From Actinomycetes bacterium (GTDB lineage Bacteria; Actinomycetota; Acidimicrobiia; Acidimicrobiales; Ilumatobacteraceae): DNA of 64,000 nt. Shown here piece by piece: positions 49,109 through 56,360 of this stretch. The translations under genes were made by a program, and so were the position numbers. How positions within the stretch are numbered: position 1 is the stretch's first letter; every line of letters begins with the position of its first letter. The stretch is from the NCBI GenBank assembly GCA_021414085.1, contig JAIOPC010000017.1:124001-188000 (forward strand), in the 5' to 3' direction. The notes beneath the pieces were generated by a model. The model saw only the letters and a list, made by a program, of their open reading frames with translations. It was not told the origin of the DNA and did not search any database.

Positions 49109-50056
49109 CTACGGCCGGCGCAACACAGCGCGCAGTTTGGCATCGGGTTCCGGTCGCGCACCGAGATGTTCGATCACCCACGCAGAGATGGTCGTTGCGA
49201 AGCGAGCTGCGGCAACCGCGTCGCCGTGTTCCAGATAGTGGGCGAGAAAGCCGCCTGCGAATGAATCGCCAGCGCCAGTCGCGTCGACAAGGTTGTTGGT
49301 TCCCGCGGGAATGTGCGTTCCGTGCCCGCTTTCCCACACGAGCGCACCGTCGGCATCGAGTTTCAGCATGATCAACGCCTTGGGAAACAGCTCGGCGAGT
49401 CGGGCTGCGATCTCGTCGTTGTCAGTGAGGCCGCCGGTCAACATGCTGCCCTCTTCCTTGTTCGGCAGCAGGATGTCGATGTCGAGATCTTGCGTGACGG
49501 CGAGGAACTGCTCGACACCCATCTCGCCGATCATCTGGAACGAACCGGGGTCGAACGAAAGCGTCGCGCCCGATGTCTGCGCGAGCAGTGCTGCAGCACG
49601 TGCTGCTGCTCGTGGTGGGTCGATGAAGAACGACCAGGCGGTGAGGTGCAGGTGGCGGGCGCGGCGAATAACTTCGCGCGGCAGCTCCTGGGGCAGCAAG
49701 TAGAAGTCGGCGCCGTGCCCCGACACCATCGATCGTTCGCCGGTGTGATCAACGAAGACGGCCACCGACCCCGTGAGGTGAGCTTCGGTTTCCACGAAGT
49801 GCGCGACGACCTTCTCGCGATCCAGGTCTTCCTGCGCCAGTTGCCCGAATCGGTCGCGCCCGATCTTGCCGATGAACTCGGTACTCAAACCGGCGCGGCT
49901 GGCCCACACTGCGACGTTGGCAGCACTGCCGCCGGGCGTCAGCATCACTTCGCCGAAGGTGTCGCCGCCGCGCAAGAGCTCGCGGTTGGTTCGAATGAGC
50001 ACGTCCCAGGCAAAGTCGCCAATGACACACATGGGTGCTGCCGACACGTCGGGCAC
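49109..50056 (-). CDS. PfkB-family carbohydrate kinase
   Basis: 315 residues with the N-terminal ribokinase signature 'GGSAANVAVWASRAG' and the C-terminal PfkB motif 'DATGAGDSFAGGFLAHYLE' with the catalytic Asp. 'FIGKIGRDRFGQL' and 'LLPNKEEGSML' are other family landmarks. It phosphorylates a sugar or nucleoside; the exact substrate cannot be told from sequence. Possibly co-transcribed with the EamA transporter. Confidence 0.9.
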   Translation of the reverse strand: MPDVSAAPMCVIGDFAWDVLIRTNRELLRGGDTFGEVMLTPGGSAANVAVWASRAGLSTEFIGKIGRDRFGQLAQEDLDREKVVAHFVETEAHLTGSVAVFVDHTGERSMVSGHGADFYLLPQELPREVIRRARHLHLTAWSFFIDPPRAAARAAALLAQTSGATLSFDPGSFQMIGEMGVEQFLAVTQDLDIDILLPNKEEGSMLTGGLTDNDEIAARLAELFPKALIMLKLDADGALVWESGHGTHIPAGTNNLVDATGAGDSFAGGFLAHYLEHGDAVAAARFATTISAWVIEHLGARPEPDAKLRAVLRRP

Positions 50057-50069
50057 GGTAACAGCTCGG

Positions 50070-50711
50070 TCAGTCGTTACGTGCGTGCGACACCGAGGCG
50101 GTGGCCGCGATCAAACCGAGCCCGATGAAGACAGTGCCGGCGACCCACCGTTGCACAAAGGGAAGTGTTCGGCCCCGCAAAAGCACTGTGCGCAGGCTGC
50201 TGGCGACCAACGAGTATGTGCCGTCCGTGCAGAACCCGATGCCGACGAACACCAATCCGAGCACCAGTGCTTGCAGTGCCGGCCGGCCACTCTCGGGATG
50301 AATGAACTGCGGCAGAAACGACAAGAAGAAGAGCGCGACCTTTGGGTTCAGCACGTTGACGACGATGCCTTGTGTGAACGCTCGCCGCGGGCTGACGCCG
50401 GGCTGATCGGGGTCGATCGCGGCCGGTGGACGCATCAGCGTGCGTACGCCGACGTACACCAGGTACGCAGCGCCCAGGTACTTCACGGTGCTGAACGCGG
50501 TGGCCGAGGTCGCAAGAACCGCGGAGAGCCCGGCCGCGGCGGCGAGTGCATGTGCGAGGTTGCCAAGCGTGAGACCGGCGACAGCTGCAAGCCCTGCTTC
50601 GCGGCCGTCGCTGACGCTGCGGTTGACGATGTACAACACGGCCGGGCCGGGGATCAGTAACAGCACAATGGACGCGCCAGCGAACGCGAGGATTGTTGCG
50701 GCAGGGGGCAT
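50070..50711 (-). CDS. LysE-family translocator
   Basis: 213 residues and about six membrane helices ('ILAFAGASIVLLLIPGPAVLYIV', 'GLTLGNLAHALAAAAGLSAVL', 'KVALFFLSFLPQF', 'FVQRWVAGTVFIGLGLIAA', in part). The 'PGPAVLYIVNRSVSDGREAGL' region and 'NPKVALFFLSFLPQFI' are LysE/RhtB signatures. It exports amino acids or homoserine lactones. Start at 50711 is from the family N-terminus; a GTG three codons earlier is possible. It follows the DUF3039 gene by five bases. Confidence 0.9.
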   Translation of the reverse strand: MPPAATILAFAGASIVLLLIPGPAVLYIVNRSVSDGREAGLAAVAGLTLGNLAHALAAAAGLSAVLATSATAFSTVKYLGAAYLVYVGVRTLMRPPAAIDPDQPGVSPRRAFTQGIVVNVLNPKVALFFLSFLPQFIHPESGRPALQALVLGLVFVGIGFCTDGTYSLVASSLRTVLLRGRTLPFVQRWVAGTVFIGLGLIAATASVSHARND

Positions 50712-50716
50712 CGCGG

Positions 50717-51025
50717 TTACTCGCTCGGCTGGTCGCCGAGGCCTTCGTTGAATGCCTTGTACATCTCGTAGATCGACTTGCACGCCTCGCACAATGGCAA
50801 CTGCTTCGGATCGCGCGACGGAACCCAGACATGGCCGCACAGTGCTTCGATCGGCGTGCCATAGATGCGAGCTTCCAGCACCTTGGCCGCCGCATTCTCG
50901 CCGGGGTCGGTCTTCACGATGTGAGCATTGGCTGGCTTGCCGGTCTCGAGCACGTGCTCGGTGTCGAGAGTCGTGCCGGTGGTCGTCTCGGTGATCGTCT
51001 TGGTGATTGTCGCCGGGCTGCTCAC
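50717..51025 (-). CDS. DUF3039 protein
   Basis: 102 residues. The second half, 'AHIVKTDPGENAAAKVLEAR', 'YGTPIEALCGHVWVPSRDP' and 'LPLCEACKSIYEM', is the DUF3039 signature of actinobacteria, with a CxH ... CxxC arrangement that could bind one zinc ion. Function of the family is unknown. It is a good lineage marker. Confidence 0.9.
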   Translation of the reverse strand: MSSPATITKTITETTTGTTLDTEHVLETGKPANAHIVKTDPGENAAAKVLEARIYGTPIEALCGHVWVPSRDPKQLPLCEACKSIYEMYKAFNEGLGDQPSE

Positions 51026-51034
51026 ACGGGCAGA

Positions 51035-51907
51035 TTAACCGTCTTCCAGTTCCAGCCCACAGACAGTTTCAACGGCCGCCTTTGGATAATCACTCGGTGC
51101 GTGGTTGCGCGTGAGCGCAAAGAAGATCACGGTGCAAAACCCGGCACTGAGTGCAAGTGCGCCGAGCGAGACCGGAAGGACGACAGCCCAGCCCGCGACG
51201 CGACCGATGACACCGCCGCGCGCGGGTGAGCCTGGCGAGTACAGATCAAACGCCTCTGGAATGGCGGTGACGAGCGCAACGAAACCTGTCACCAACCACA
51301 CGCCGGACCACGCAAACATGTCGGCACCGAACGTCTTGCGAAACGCCTGGTAGGAACGGCGGAAGGCATGGAACATGCCCGACCGATACACGGCCGCGGC
51401 GGGCACTGCGTACGACAGTGCGTAGCCCAATGCGAACGAGGCACCCGTTCGAATGATCGTGTTCAGCGTCGAGGTCTGCGTTGCGCGGTCGAGCCAACCG
51501 AGCACGATTGCCCAGAACAAGAATGCCGGCAAGCGAGGTACGAGGCGACGCCAAACATGACGGCCGCGCTCGCTCACCTCCCCAGTCCATCTCGAGTACA
51601 GCCATGCGGCAACGACGTACTGCACGCACAGAACAATCATCAGCCGAATCGCAATCACTATTGGACGAAAGCGCGCACGCTCGCCCGGTGGTGAGGTCTT
51701 GCTGGCGACCTTCCACAAGATCAGCCCGACGAGACTGCTGATCACGATGCCGATGAGCACGCGCATCAGGAACCGGTCGTGTCGGAGCGTTCTCCATGTT
51801 GCGCGCACGACCGTGAGGCTGTCGCGAACGACACCGCGCTTGCGATGCAGCAAGCGCCGCGCTCGAGTCGGTTCCGAAGATGCTGTTGATTCCTTGCCGC
51901 TGGCCAC
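51035..51907 (-). CDS. Polytopic membrane protein, 290 aa
   Basis: Five to six hydrophobic helices ('FLMRVLIGIVISSLVGLILW', 'LMIVLCVQYVVAAWLYS', 'LPAFLFWAIVLGWLD', 'FALGYALSYAVPAAAVYRSG', 'GWAVVLPVSLGALALSAGFCTVIFFAL', in part) follow a basic N-terminus. The loop 'FRKTFGADMFAWSGVWLVTG' is reminiscent of DUF6159-like proteins, an uncertain match. The GTG at 51907 is used; one at 51934 would overlap the divergent DUF4031 start. Confidence 0.7.
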   Translation of the reverse strand: MASGKESTASSEPTRARRLLHRKRGVVRDSLTVVRATWRTLRHDRFLMRVLIGIVISSLVGLILWKVASKTSPPGERARFRPIVIAIRLMIVLCVQYVVAAWLYSRWTGEVSERGRHVWRRLVPRLPAFLFWAIVLGWLDRATQTSTLNTIIRTGASFALGYALSYAVPAAAVYRSGMFHAFRRSYQAFRKTFGADMFAWSGVWLVTGFVALVTAIPEAFDLYSPGSPARGGVIGRVAGWAVVLPVSLGALALSAGFCTVIFFALTRNHAPSDYPKAAVETVCGLELEDG

Positions 51908-51927
51908 GAATGTGATCGTATGTCGCA

Positions 51928-52203
51928 ATGGCACTGCTGATCGATGAACCCCGTTGGTGGTTCAAGGAGCGCTTGTGGTCGCACCTTGTGAGCGACTCAT
52001 CGTTGGACGAGCTACATGCCTTTGCGGAGCAGGCTGGAATTCCGCGCCGCGGCTTTCACGGCGACCACTACGACGTGCCCGAAGACTTCTACGACGCGGT
52101 CGTGGCCCACGGTGCGGTGCCGACGCCGACACGAGAGTTGTTGCGCAAGCTACGCGCTGCCGGCTTGCGGCTCAGCGCCGCGCAGCGACGCTCGACCAGT
52201 TGA
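51928..52203 (+). CDS. DUF4031 protein
   Basis: 91 residues matching the short actinobacterial DUF4031 family end to end: 'LIDEPRWWFKERLWSHLVSD', 'LDELHAFAEQAGIPRRGFHG', 'DHYDVPEDFYD', 'RKLRAAGLRL'. Conserved Trp, His and Asp suggest a ligand or metal site. Function unknown. It converges with the next minus-strand gene and overlaps its 3' end. Confidence 0.9.
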   Translation: MALLIDEPRWWFKERLWSHLVSDSSLDELHAFAEQAGIPRRGFHGDHYDVPEDFYDAVVAHGAVPTPTRELLRKLRAAGLRLSAAQRRSTS

Positions 52204-52629
52204 GTGGTCGGCCCGTAGCTGCTTCCAGCGCTCCGGCTCGCCAAGCAAATCGCGTGGGCATTGCACGCCCGCCTCGGTGATGATGAACCACTCGATCAGT
52301 GTGACGCCGTACGCCGCGGCAAGAGTGCTGGCTTCCATCCAGCGGTCGAGATCGCCCGGCAGCAGGCAGCCGCCGGGCCGCACCGATGCGACCACCAACG
52401 AGGTCGCGCGGTCGATTCGTTCGGCTGCGCGCGCCATGCACTCGGTCACCGGCAGCACGGAGTCGGCATCGACCGTGCCCGACACAATCGTGATGACGCC
52501 ACCTTGGCCGTGGGCATCGAGTACGAACGCGAGCGTCTCGGCTTGGAGTGGATTGGTGGTGGCGAGGAACAACACGCGCAGCGCATCGGCTGCGCAGCGC
52601 ACTGGTGCTGGAACTTTGAGGTTGGACAT
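52150..52629 (-). CDS. Conserved hypothetical protein, 159 aa
   Basis: Not assigned. The pattern 'LRVLFLATTNPLQAETLAFVLDAHGQGGVITIV' (in part) and 'SLVVASVRPGGCLLPGDLDRW', 'LIEWFIITEAGVQCPRDLLG' looks like an alpha/beta fold with a deaminase or JAB/RadC-like order of strands, but the catalytic HxH or Ser/Asp residues of those families are not evident. A good Shine-Dalgarno (GGAGG) precedes the ATG at 52629. The last 54 bases overlap DUF4031 in convergent orientation. Confidence 0.7.
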   Translation of the reverse strand: MSNLKVPAPVRCAADALRVLFLATTNPLQAETLAFVLDAHGQGGVITIVSGTVDADSVLPVTECMARAAERIDRATSLVVASVRPGGCLLPGDLDRWMEASTLAAAYGVTLIEWFIITEAGVQCPRDLLGEPERWKQLRADHSTGRASLRGAEPQAGSA

Positions 52630-52734
52630 GGCAAGGCCTCCGCGGTGTGCATTTCTTGAACCGGGGGAAGCCGTTCAAGTGCACCGTACGAAGGGGGTCT
52701 CACGCGGTTCGACAAGCTTCGCTACGCTCTCGCC

Positions 52735-53088
52735 ATGGCTCAAGTCACGATCTACCACAACCCGCATTGAAACTCTTCCAGCAATGCCGTGCGCATTGCA
52801 GAGGAACTGGGCGTCGATGCCGAAATCGTGCTGTACATCAAGACGCCTCCAGACGAGGCAACGCTGCGCGGCATCATCGCCAAGTTGGAAGATCCGGTCA
52901 CCGATCTCGTACGCCGCGACAGTCTGTGGAAGAAGCTAGGCCTCACCGATAAGGACGCGAAGACTGAGGATCAGGTAGTGAAGCTGTTGTTGAAGCACAA
53001 ACAGCTACTGCAGCGTCCGGTTGTGGTGACGAAGAAGAAGGCGATTATCGGACGCCCGAAAGAGCGCGTCACGAAGTTGCTCAGCTAG
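52735..53088 (+). CDS. ArsC-family arsenate-reductase-like selenoprotein (TGA at codon 12)
   Basis: 117 residues if TGA at 52768-52770 is read as selenocysteine. The upstream codons give 'MAQVTIYHNPH', then TGA, then 'NSSSNAVRIAEELG': His8, Asn9, Pro10 and residue 12 coincide with the His8 and catalytic Cys12 of E. coli ArsC ('HNPxCxxS.N'). The rest aligns along its length: 'LYIKTPPDEATLRGIIAKL', 'DLVRRDSLWKKLGL', 'LLQRPVVVTKKKAIIGRPKE', including the three arginines that bind arsenate. A hairpin with SECIS-like spacing follows the TGA. An ORF caller sees only the part after TGA. SelD is encoded in the same window. A decayed gene is the alternative, but the rest is intact. Confidence 0.85.
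52773..52803 (+). promoter_or_regulatory. Putative bacterial SECIS hairpin
   Basis: GCAATGC (52781-52787) and GCATTGC (52793-52799) form a perfect 7-bp stem around the loop CGTGC, and CTCT/AGAG extend the helix below a four-base bulge. The apical loop begins 18 bases after the TGA and has G then U near its 5' end, both expected for the bacterial SECIS that binds SelB. Confidence 0.7.
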
Positions 53089-53348
53089 CGGCGTCGTTTG
53101 CCGGCACCGAGTGCCTGCAGTACCAGCAGTAGCAACACCGCGCCGAGCGCGGCGACGAGAATCGATCGCACGTCGAGGGCGTCGTTGAACCCGCGCTTGC
53201 CAGCGGCCTGCATCAGCGCACCACCGATGAGCGCACCGAGCACGCCCACGGCGATCGTGTACAGGCAGCCCGCTTTGTCGTCGCGCACGATCCAACGCGC
53301 CAGTAATCCGGCCAGAAATCCGACGACGATCCACGCAAGCAGGTTCAT
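53085..53348 (-). CDS. GlsB/YeaQ/YmgE-family membrane protein
   Basis: 87 residues and three hydrophobic segments: 'LLAWIVVGFLAGLLARWIV', 'CLYTIAVGVLGALIGGALM', 'ILVAALGAVLLLLVLQAL'. The 'IVVGFLAGLLARWI' start is the signature of the small stress-associated (transglycosylase-associated) membrane proteins. Its stop overlaps the stop of the selenoprotein gene on the other strand. Function is unclear. Confidence 0.92.
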   Translation of the reverse strand: MNLLAWIVVGFLAGLLARWIVRDDKAGCLYTIAVGVLGALIGGALMQAAGKRGFNDALDVRSILVAALGAVLLLLVLQALGAGKRRR

Positions 53349-53357
53349 GTCGACACG

Positions 53358-54068
53358 CTATGCGCGATCGAAGATGAGCACGAACTCCAACAAGCCGTTG
53401 TCTTCGGTGGTGACGCTTGCGAAGGATGGGTTCGGGATGTCGTAGTCGGCGAAGACGATTGGAATCTGCCCGAGCACACCGACACGTCCCGACTGGATCG
53501 TCGCTTCTACGTCGAAGGTGACGGACCTCGTCACACCATGCAATGTCAGGTCACCCGTCGTCGTCGCAGTGATGGTGGTTCCATCGGCGGGAACCTCGCC
53601 GAACTCGATTGGCGCGGTCAACACCATCGTCGCGGTGGGGAATTCGGTGACCTCCATGATGCGCTTCTTGAACTGGTTGTCGCGCCTGCTCTCGTCGCTT
53701 GAGAAGGTTGTCATGTCGACGGTGAACTCGCCGGCGGTGACGCGCGTGCCCTCGACGTTGAAGTTGCCGATGACCTCGGTGGTGCGGCCGTTGGCAGTTG
53801 TGTTGAACCCGTTGATACTTTCGTCGACGCGATAGCCGACCTCGGAGCCCTCTGAGATTGCCCACGCTCCATCGACACCGTCTGTCGACCCGGGCGTCGC
53901 GTCAGTCGTGCCGCCTGCGATCGTGGTCGTCAGTCGGTCCTTGACGTCATTGGAGTCGAACTCGTCGTCGGCCTTGTTGATCACCTTGGCGTAGATGAAC
54001 GACGCCGCGAGAACGAGCACGACGAGGCTGACGAGTACGACAACGAACTTCTTCCAATGCTTGAGCAT
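53358..54068 (-). CDS. YceI-family lipid-binding protein, membrane-anchored
   Basis: 236 residues. One N-terminal membrane segment ('KFVVVLVSLVVLVLAASFIYA') is followed by a linker and a YceI beta-barrel ('WAISEGSEVGYRVDESINGF', 'GNFNVEGTRVTAGEFTVDM', 'GDLTLHGVTRSVTFDVEA', 'FADYDIPNPSFASVTTEDNG'). YceI proteins bind isoprenoid lipids in the periplasm; here the barrel would sit on the outer face of the membrane. Start at 54068 from the hydrophobic anchor. Confidence 0.9.
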   Translation of the reverse strand: MLKHWKKFVVVLVSLVVLVLAASFIYAKVINKADDEFDSNDVKDRLTTTIAGGTTDATPGSTDGVDGAWAISEGSEVGYRVDESINGFNTTANGRTTEVIGNFNVEGTRVTAGEFTVDMTTFSSDESRRDNQFKKRIMEVTEFPTATMVLTAPIEFGEVPADGTTITATTTGDLTLHGVTRSVTFDVEATIQSGRVGVLGQIPIVFADYDIPNPSFASVTTEDNGLLEFVLIFDRA

Positions 54069-54135
54069 GGGCGAGATACTTGCACACGCAATCATTGGTT
54101 TACCGTCGGCCACTCGCACCGGCAAGACTGGGCGC

Positions 54136-55578
54136 ATGAATGTCACCGTGTTGATCTCCCGCAGCGTCCCGACCAAAGTCGATGCCATCGGCGTTCCCGT
54201 AGCCACGGCCGGTGCCGTGCCTCGTTCGCTTGGCCTGAGTCGGGCCGCGCTTGAGAAGGCGGGCTTCGACGGAACAGCGGGACAAACGCTGGTACTGCCC
54301 AATGCCACCGGGCCGGCACAGATCGCAGTTGGCATCGGCAAACCTGGTTCGCTGACGACAAATGTGCTGCGCAACGCCGCGGCCGCTGTTGTTCGGGCTG
54401 CGGGCAAGCGTGCGACCGTTGCGACGACCTTGGCCGATCTTCCTGGTGTCGATGCCACGAAGGCGGCGCAAGCTGTGGTCGAAGGGGCGCTGCTCGCCGC
54501 CTATCGATTCGCCGGCATCAAGAAGGAGCCCAACAAGAGTGCGCTCACTCAGCTCACACTCGTCGTCGGCCAGGCGCGCAGCAACGGCGCTCGCATCGGC
54601 AGCGACCGCGGGCAAGCGACGGCCACGGCGGCGTACCTTGCGCGCGATCTCGCCAACACACCCGCTGGCCACATGGCCGCGCGACACATCGCCGAGAAGG
54701 CTGTGGAGCTCGGCAGCGCCAGCGGATTGACGGTTGAGGTGTTCGACCGCGATCAGTTGCTCGAGATGGGCTGCGGCGGCATGGTGGGCGTCAACGCTGG
54801 CAGCAGCGAGCCGCCGCGCATGGTTCGTCTCACTTACACGCCGCGCAATCCGGTCGGCCATCTCGTGATGGTCGGCAAGGGCGTGATGTTCGATTCCGGC
54901 GGGCTGAGCCTGAAGCCCAGCGACGGCATGCTGGCGATGAAGATGGACATGAGCGGCGCCGCCGCGGTCTTGTCGTCAATGAGCAAGTTGAAGGCGCTGC
55001 ACTGCAAGGCGAAGGTCACGGGTTATCTGATGTGCACCGACAACATGACTGGTGGCGCCGCCACCAAGCTTGGCGACGTGCTGACGTTTCGCAACGGCAA
55101 GACCGCCGAGATTCAGAACACCGATGCTGAGGGCCGACTGGTCCTTGCCGACGGATTGTCACTCGCGGTCGAAGACAAGCCCGACGCGATTGTCGACATC
55201 GCAACCCTGACCGGCGCATGCATGGTTGCACTTGGCACAAAGCTCGCGGGCGTTATCGGCAACAACCAAGGCTTCATCGACAAGGTGCAGGCGGCGGCCG
55301 CGGCTACTGACGAGCGCGTATGGCAGTTGCCGCTCGAGCAGGCCTATCGCAAGTTGCTGGACAGCAACGTCGCGGACATGCGCAACATCGGCGGCCCGCA
55401 TGGCGGAGCGATTACAGCGTCGCTGTTCCTGTCGGAGTTCGTCGGCGATGTGCCGTGGGCGCACCTCGACATTGCTGGCCCGATGTCGGTCGATGCCGAC
55501 GACGGCTGGTTGTCGAAAGGTGCCACGGGCTTCGGCGCCCGCCTGCTGATCGACTTGGCGCTCAACTTCAAGAAGTAA
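54136..55578 (+). CDS. pepA: Leucyl aminopeptidase (M17)
   Basis: 480 residues. The C-terminal metallopeptidase domain has all metal ligands: 'VGKGVMFDSGGLSLKPS' (Lys, Asp), 'MKMDMSGAAAVL' (Asp), and 'NTDAEGRLVLADGL' (Asp, Glu). 'HGGAITASLFLSEFVGDVPW' and 'GPMSVD' complete the domain. The N-terminal alpha/beta domain is divergent. Two-zinc cytosolic exopeptidase of the M17 family. Divergent from the YceI gene. Confidence 0.94.
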   Translation: MNVTVLISRSVPTKVDAIGVPVATAGAVPRSLGLSRAALEKAGFDGTAGQTLVLPNATGPAQIAVGIGKPGSLTTNVLRNAAAAVVRAAGKRATVATTLADLPGVDATKAAQAVVEGALLAAYRFAGIKKEPNKSALTQLTLVVGQARSNGARIGSDRGQATATAAYLARDLANTPAGHMAARHIAEKAVELGSASGLTVEVFDRDQLLEMGCGGMVGVNAGSSEPPRMVRLTYTPRNPVGHLVMVGKGVMFDSGGLSLKPSDGMLAMKMDMSGAAAVLSSMSKLKALHCKAKVTGYLMCTDNMTGGAATKLGDVLTFRNGKTAEIQNTDAEGRLVLADGLSLAVEDKPDAIVDIATLTGACMVALGTKLAGVIGNNQGFIDKVQAAAAATDERVWQLPLEQAYRKLLDSNVADMRNIGGPHGGAITASLFLSEFVGDVPWAHLDIAGPMSVDADDGWLSKGATGFGARLLIDLALNFKK

Positions 55579-55583
55579 AGCGC

Positions 55584-55658
55584 TCAGATCCACCATGCCA
55601 GGCGGTTGTTGCGATCTAGAGCGATCAAGGCACCGGTATCAAGAACAAGTGCGGTCAT
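55584..55658 (-). pseudogene. Truncated VapC-like PIN toxin remnant
   Basis: An ATG overlapping the antitoxin stop (ATGA) opens a frame reading 'MTALVLDTGALIALDRNNRL' and ends with TGA after 24 residues. This is the first strand and Asp of a PIN toxin; the remaining about 100 residues are missing and the pepA 3' end begins immediately. The toxin is therefore a 5' fragment. Confidence 0.75.
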
Positions 55659-55900
55659 CCGTGGAGCAGCGCATCCGCCACGGCGAGCTCGCCTTTGGTA
55701 AATGCACCGTGCTTGCGTTCCCATTCCTTGATGACTGTGCCAAGACCTCTAGTCGACAGTCGGTGACGGGCGGCTTCGGCTATCCAGGATGAGACGTTCT
55801 CTGCGTCGGCTTCGGCTGCGACGCGAATCGCTTCAGCGAGATCAGCGTCTAGCGAGATGGTCAGTCGTTCCACGGCCATCAGGACATCATATTTCTTCAT
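55655..55900 (-). CDS. Ribbon-helix-helix antitoxin-like protein
   Basis: 81 residues from an ATG (55900) that overlaps the stop of the upstream gene; a shorter version from 55879 ('MAVERLTISLDADLAEAIR') is also possible. 'ERLTISLDADLAEAIRVAAE' is a ribbon-helix-helix, and 'SSWIAEAARHRLSTRGLGTVIKEWERKHG' (in part) the toxin-binding part, like VapB/MazE-like antitoxins. The toxin gene right behind it is truncated, so this is an orphan antitoxin, which may still bind DNA. Confidence 0.75.
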   Translation of the reverse strand: MKKYDVLMAVERLTISLDADLAEAIRVAAEADAENVSSWIAEAARHRLSTRGLGTVIKEWERKHGAFTKGELAVADALLHG

Positions 55901-56325
55901 ACTGTCGGCGACCAGGTCAAGGAGATCGCTTCTGCTGCCGCTGCGGGCGACACGCCGACGGCGAGTAGGTGTCGCTCGACGCTTTCCGGATCGTCGCCCG
56001 CACTCATCATCACCTCGGCGAGTGTTCGTCCGCGCTGCAACTCGGTCAGCGTGAACTCGCGTGTTTGCCACTGGTAGTGCATTGCGCGCAGCGAGTCGGG
56101 CATGCGCGCCAGGTGGCGGCCCGCGACCGGTGGAACTTTGCGACGCACTGCCAGGCCACCGGGAACTGGCTGCGACACGCCGAACAACACGCAACGCTGC
56201 AACGCCTTGGTAAACGAGTTGGACGTGCCAATCCCATAGGCAAGGCCGAGCATGCCTGCCGTCTCACTGAGATCCATCTCGTAACCCAAGGGATAGCGGT
56301 CGAGCCCGGTGACCATTCGACGCAA
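55897..56325 (-). CDS. Hypothetical protein at the element boundary, 142 aa
   Basis: Not assigned. The chain 'VTGLDRYPLGYEMDLSETAGMLGLAYGIGTSNSFTKALQRC' (in part) is alpha/beta with a conserved-looking Arg/Gly segment. The frame stays open upstream ('TWALRRMVTG') to a stop near 56352 without ATG, so its original start may have been removed by insertion of the recombinase element. It is followed by the antitoxin-like gene through an ATGA overlap. A TTG at 56325 is the track start; an ATG three codons on is the alternative. Confidence 0.5.
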   Translation of the reverse strand: MRRMVTGLDRYPLGYEMDLSETAGMLGLAYGIGTSNSFTKALQRCVLFGVSQPVPGGLAVRRKVPPVAGRHLARMPDSLRAMHYQWQTREFTLTELQRGRTLAEVMMSAGDDPESVERHLLAVGVSPAAAAEAISLTWSPTV

Positions 56326-56360
56326 CGCCCACGTGGCCGTCGGGGCTAGTATTGCATTCT

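Noticed and set aside
52789-53088. ArsC-like ORF starting at GTG 52789
   Set aside because: This start omits the active-site loop and first strand; the upstream codons clearly belong to the gene, interrupted only by TGA.
55584-55586. TGA ending the VapC remnant as a possible selenocysteine codon
   Set aside because: Nothing of a PIN domain continues after it, the pepA stop follows within a few bases, and no SECIS-like hairpin is present.
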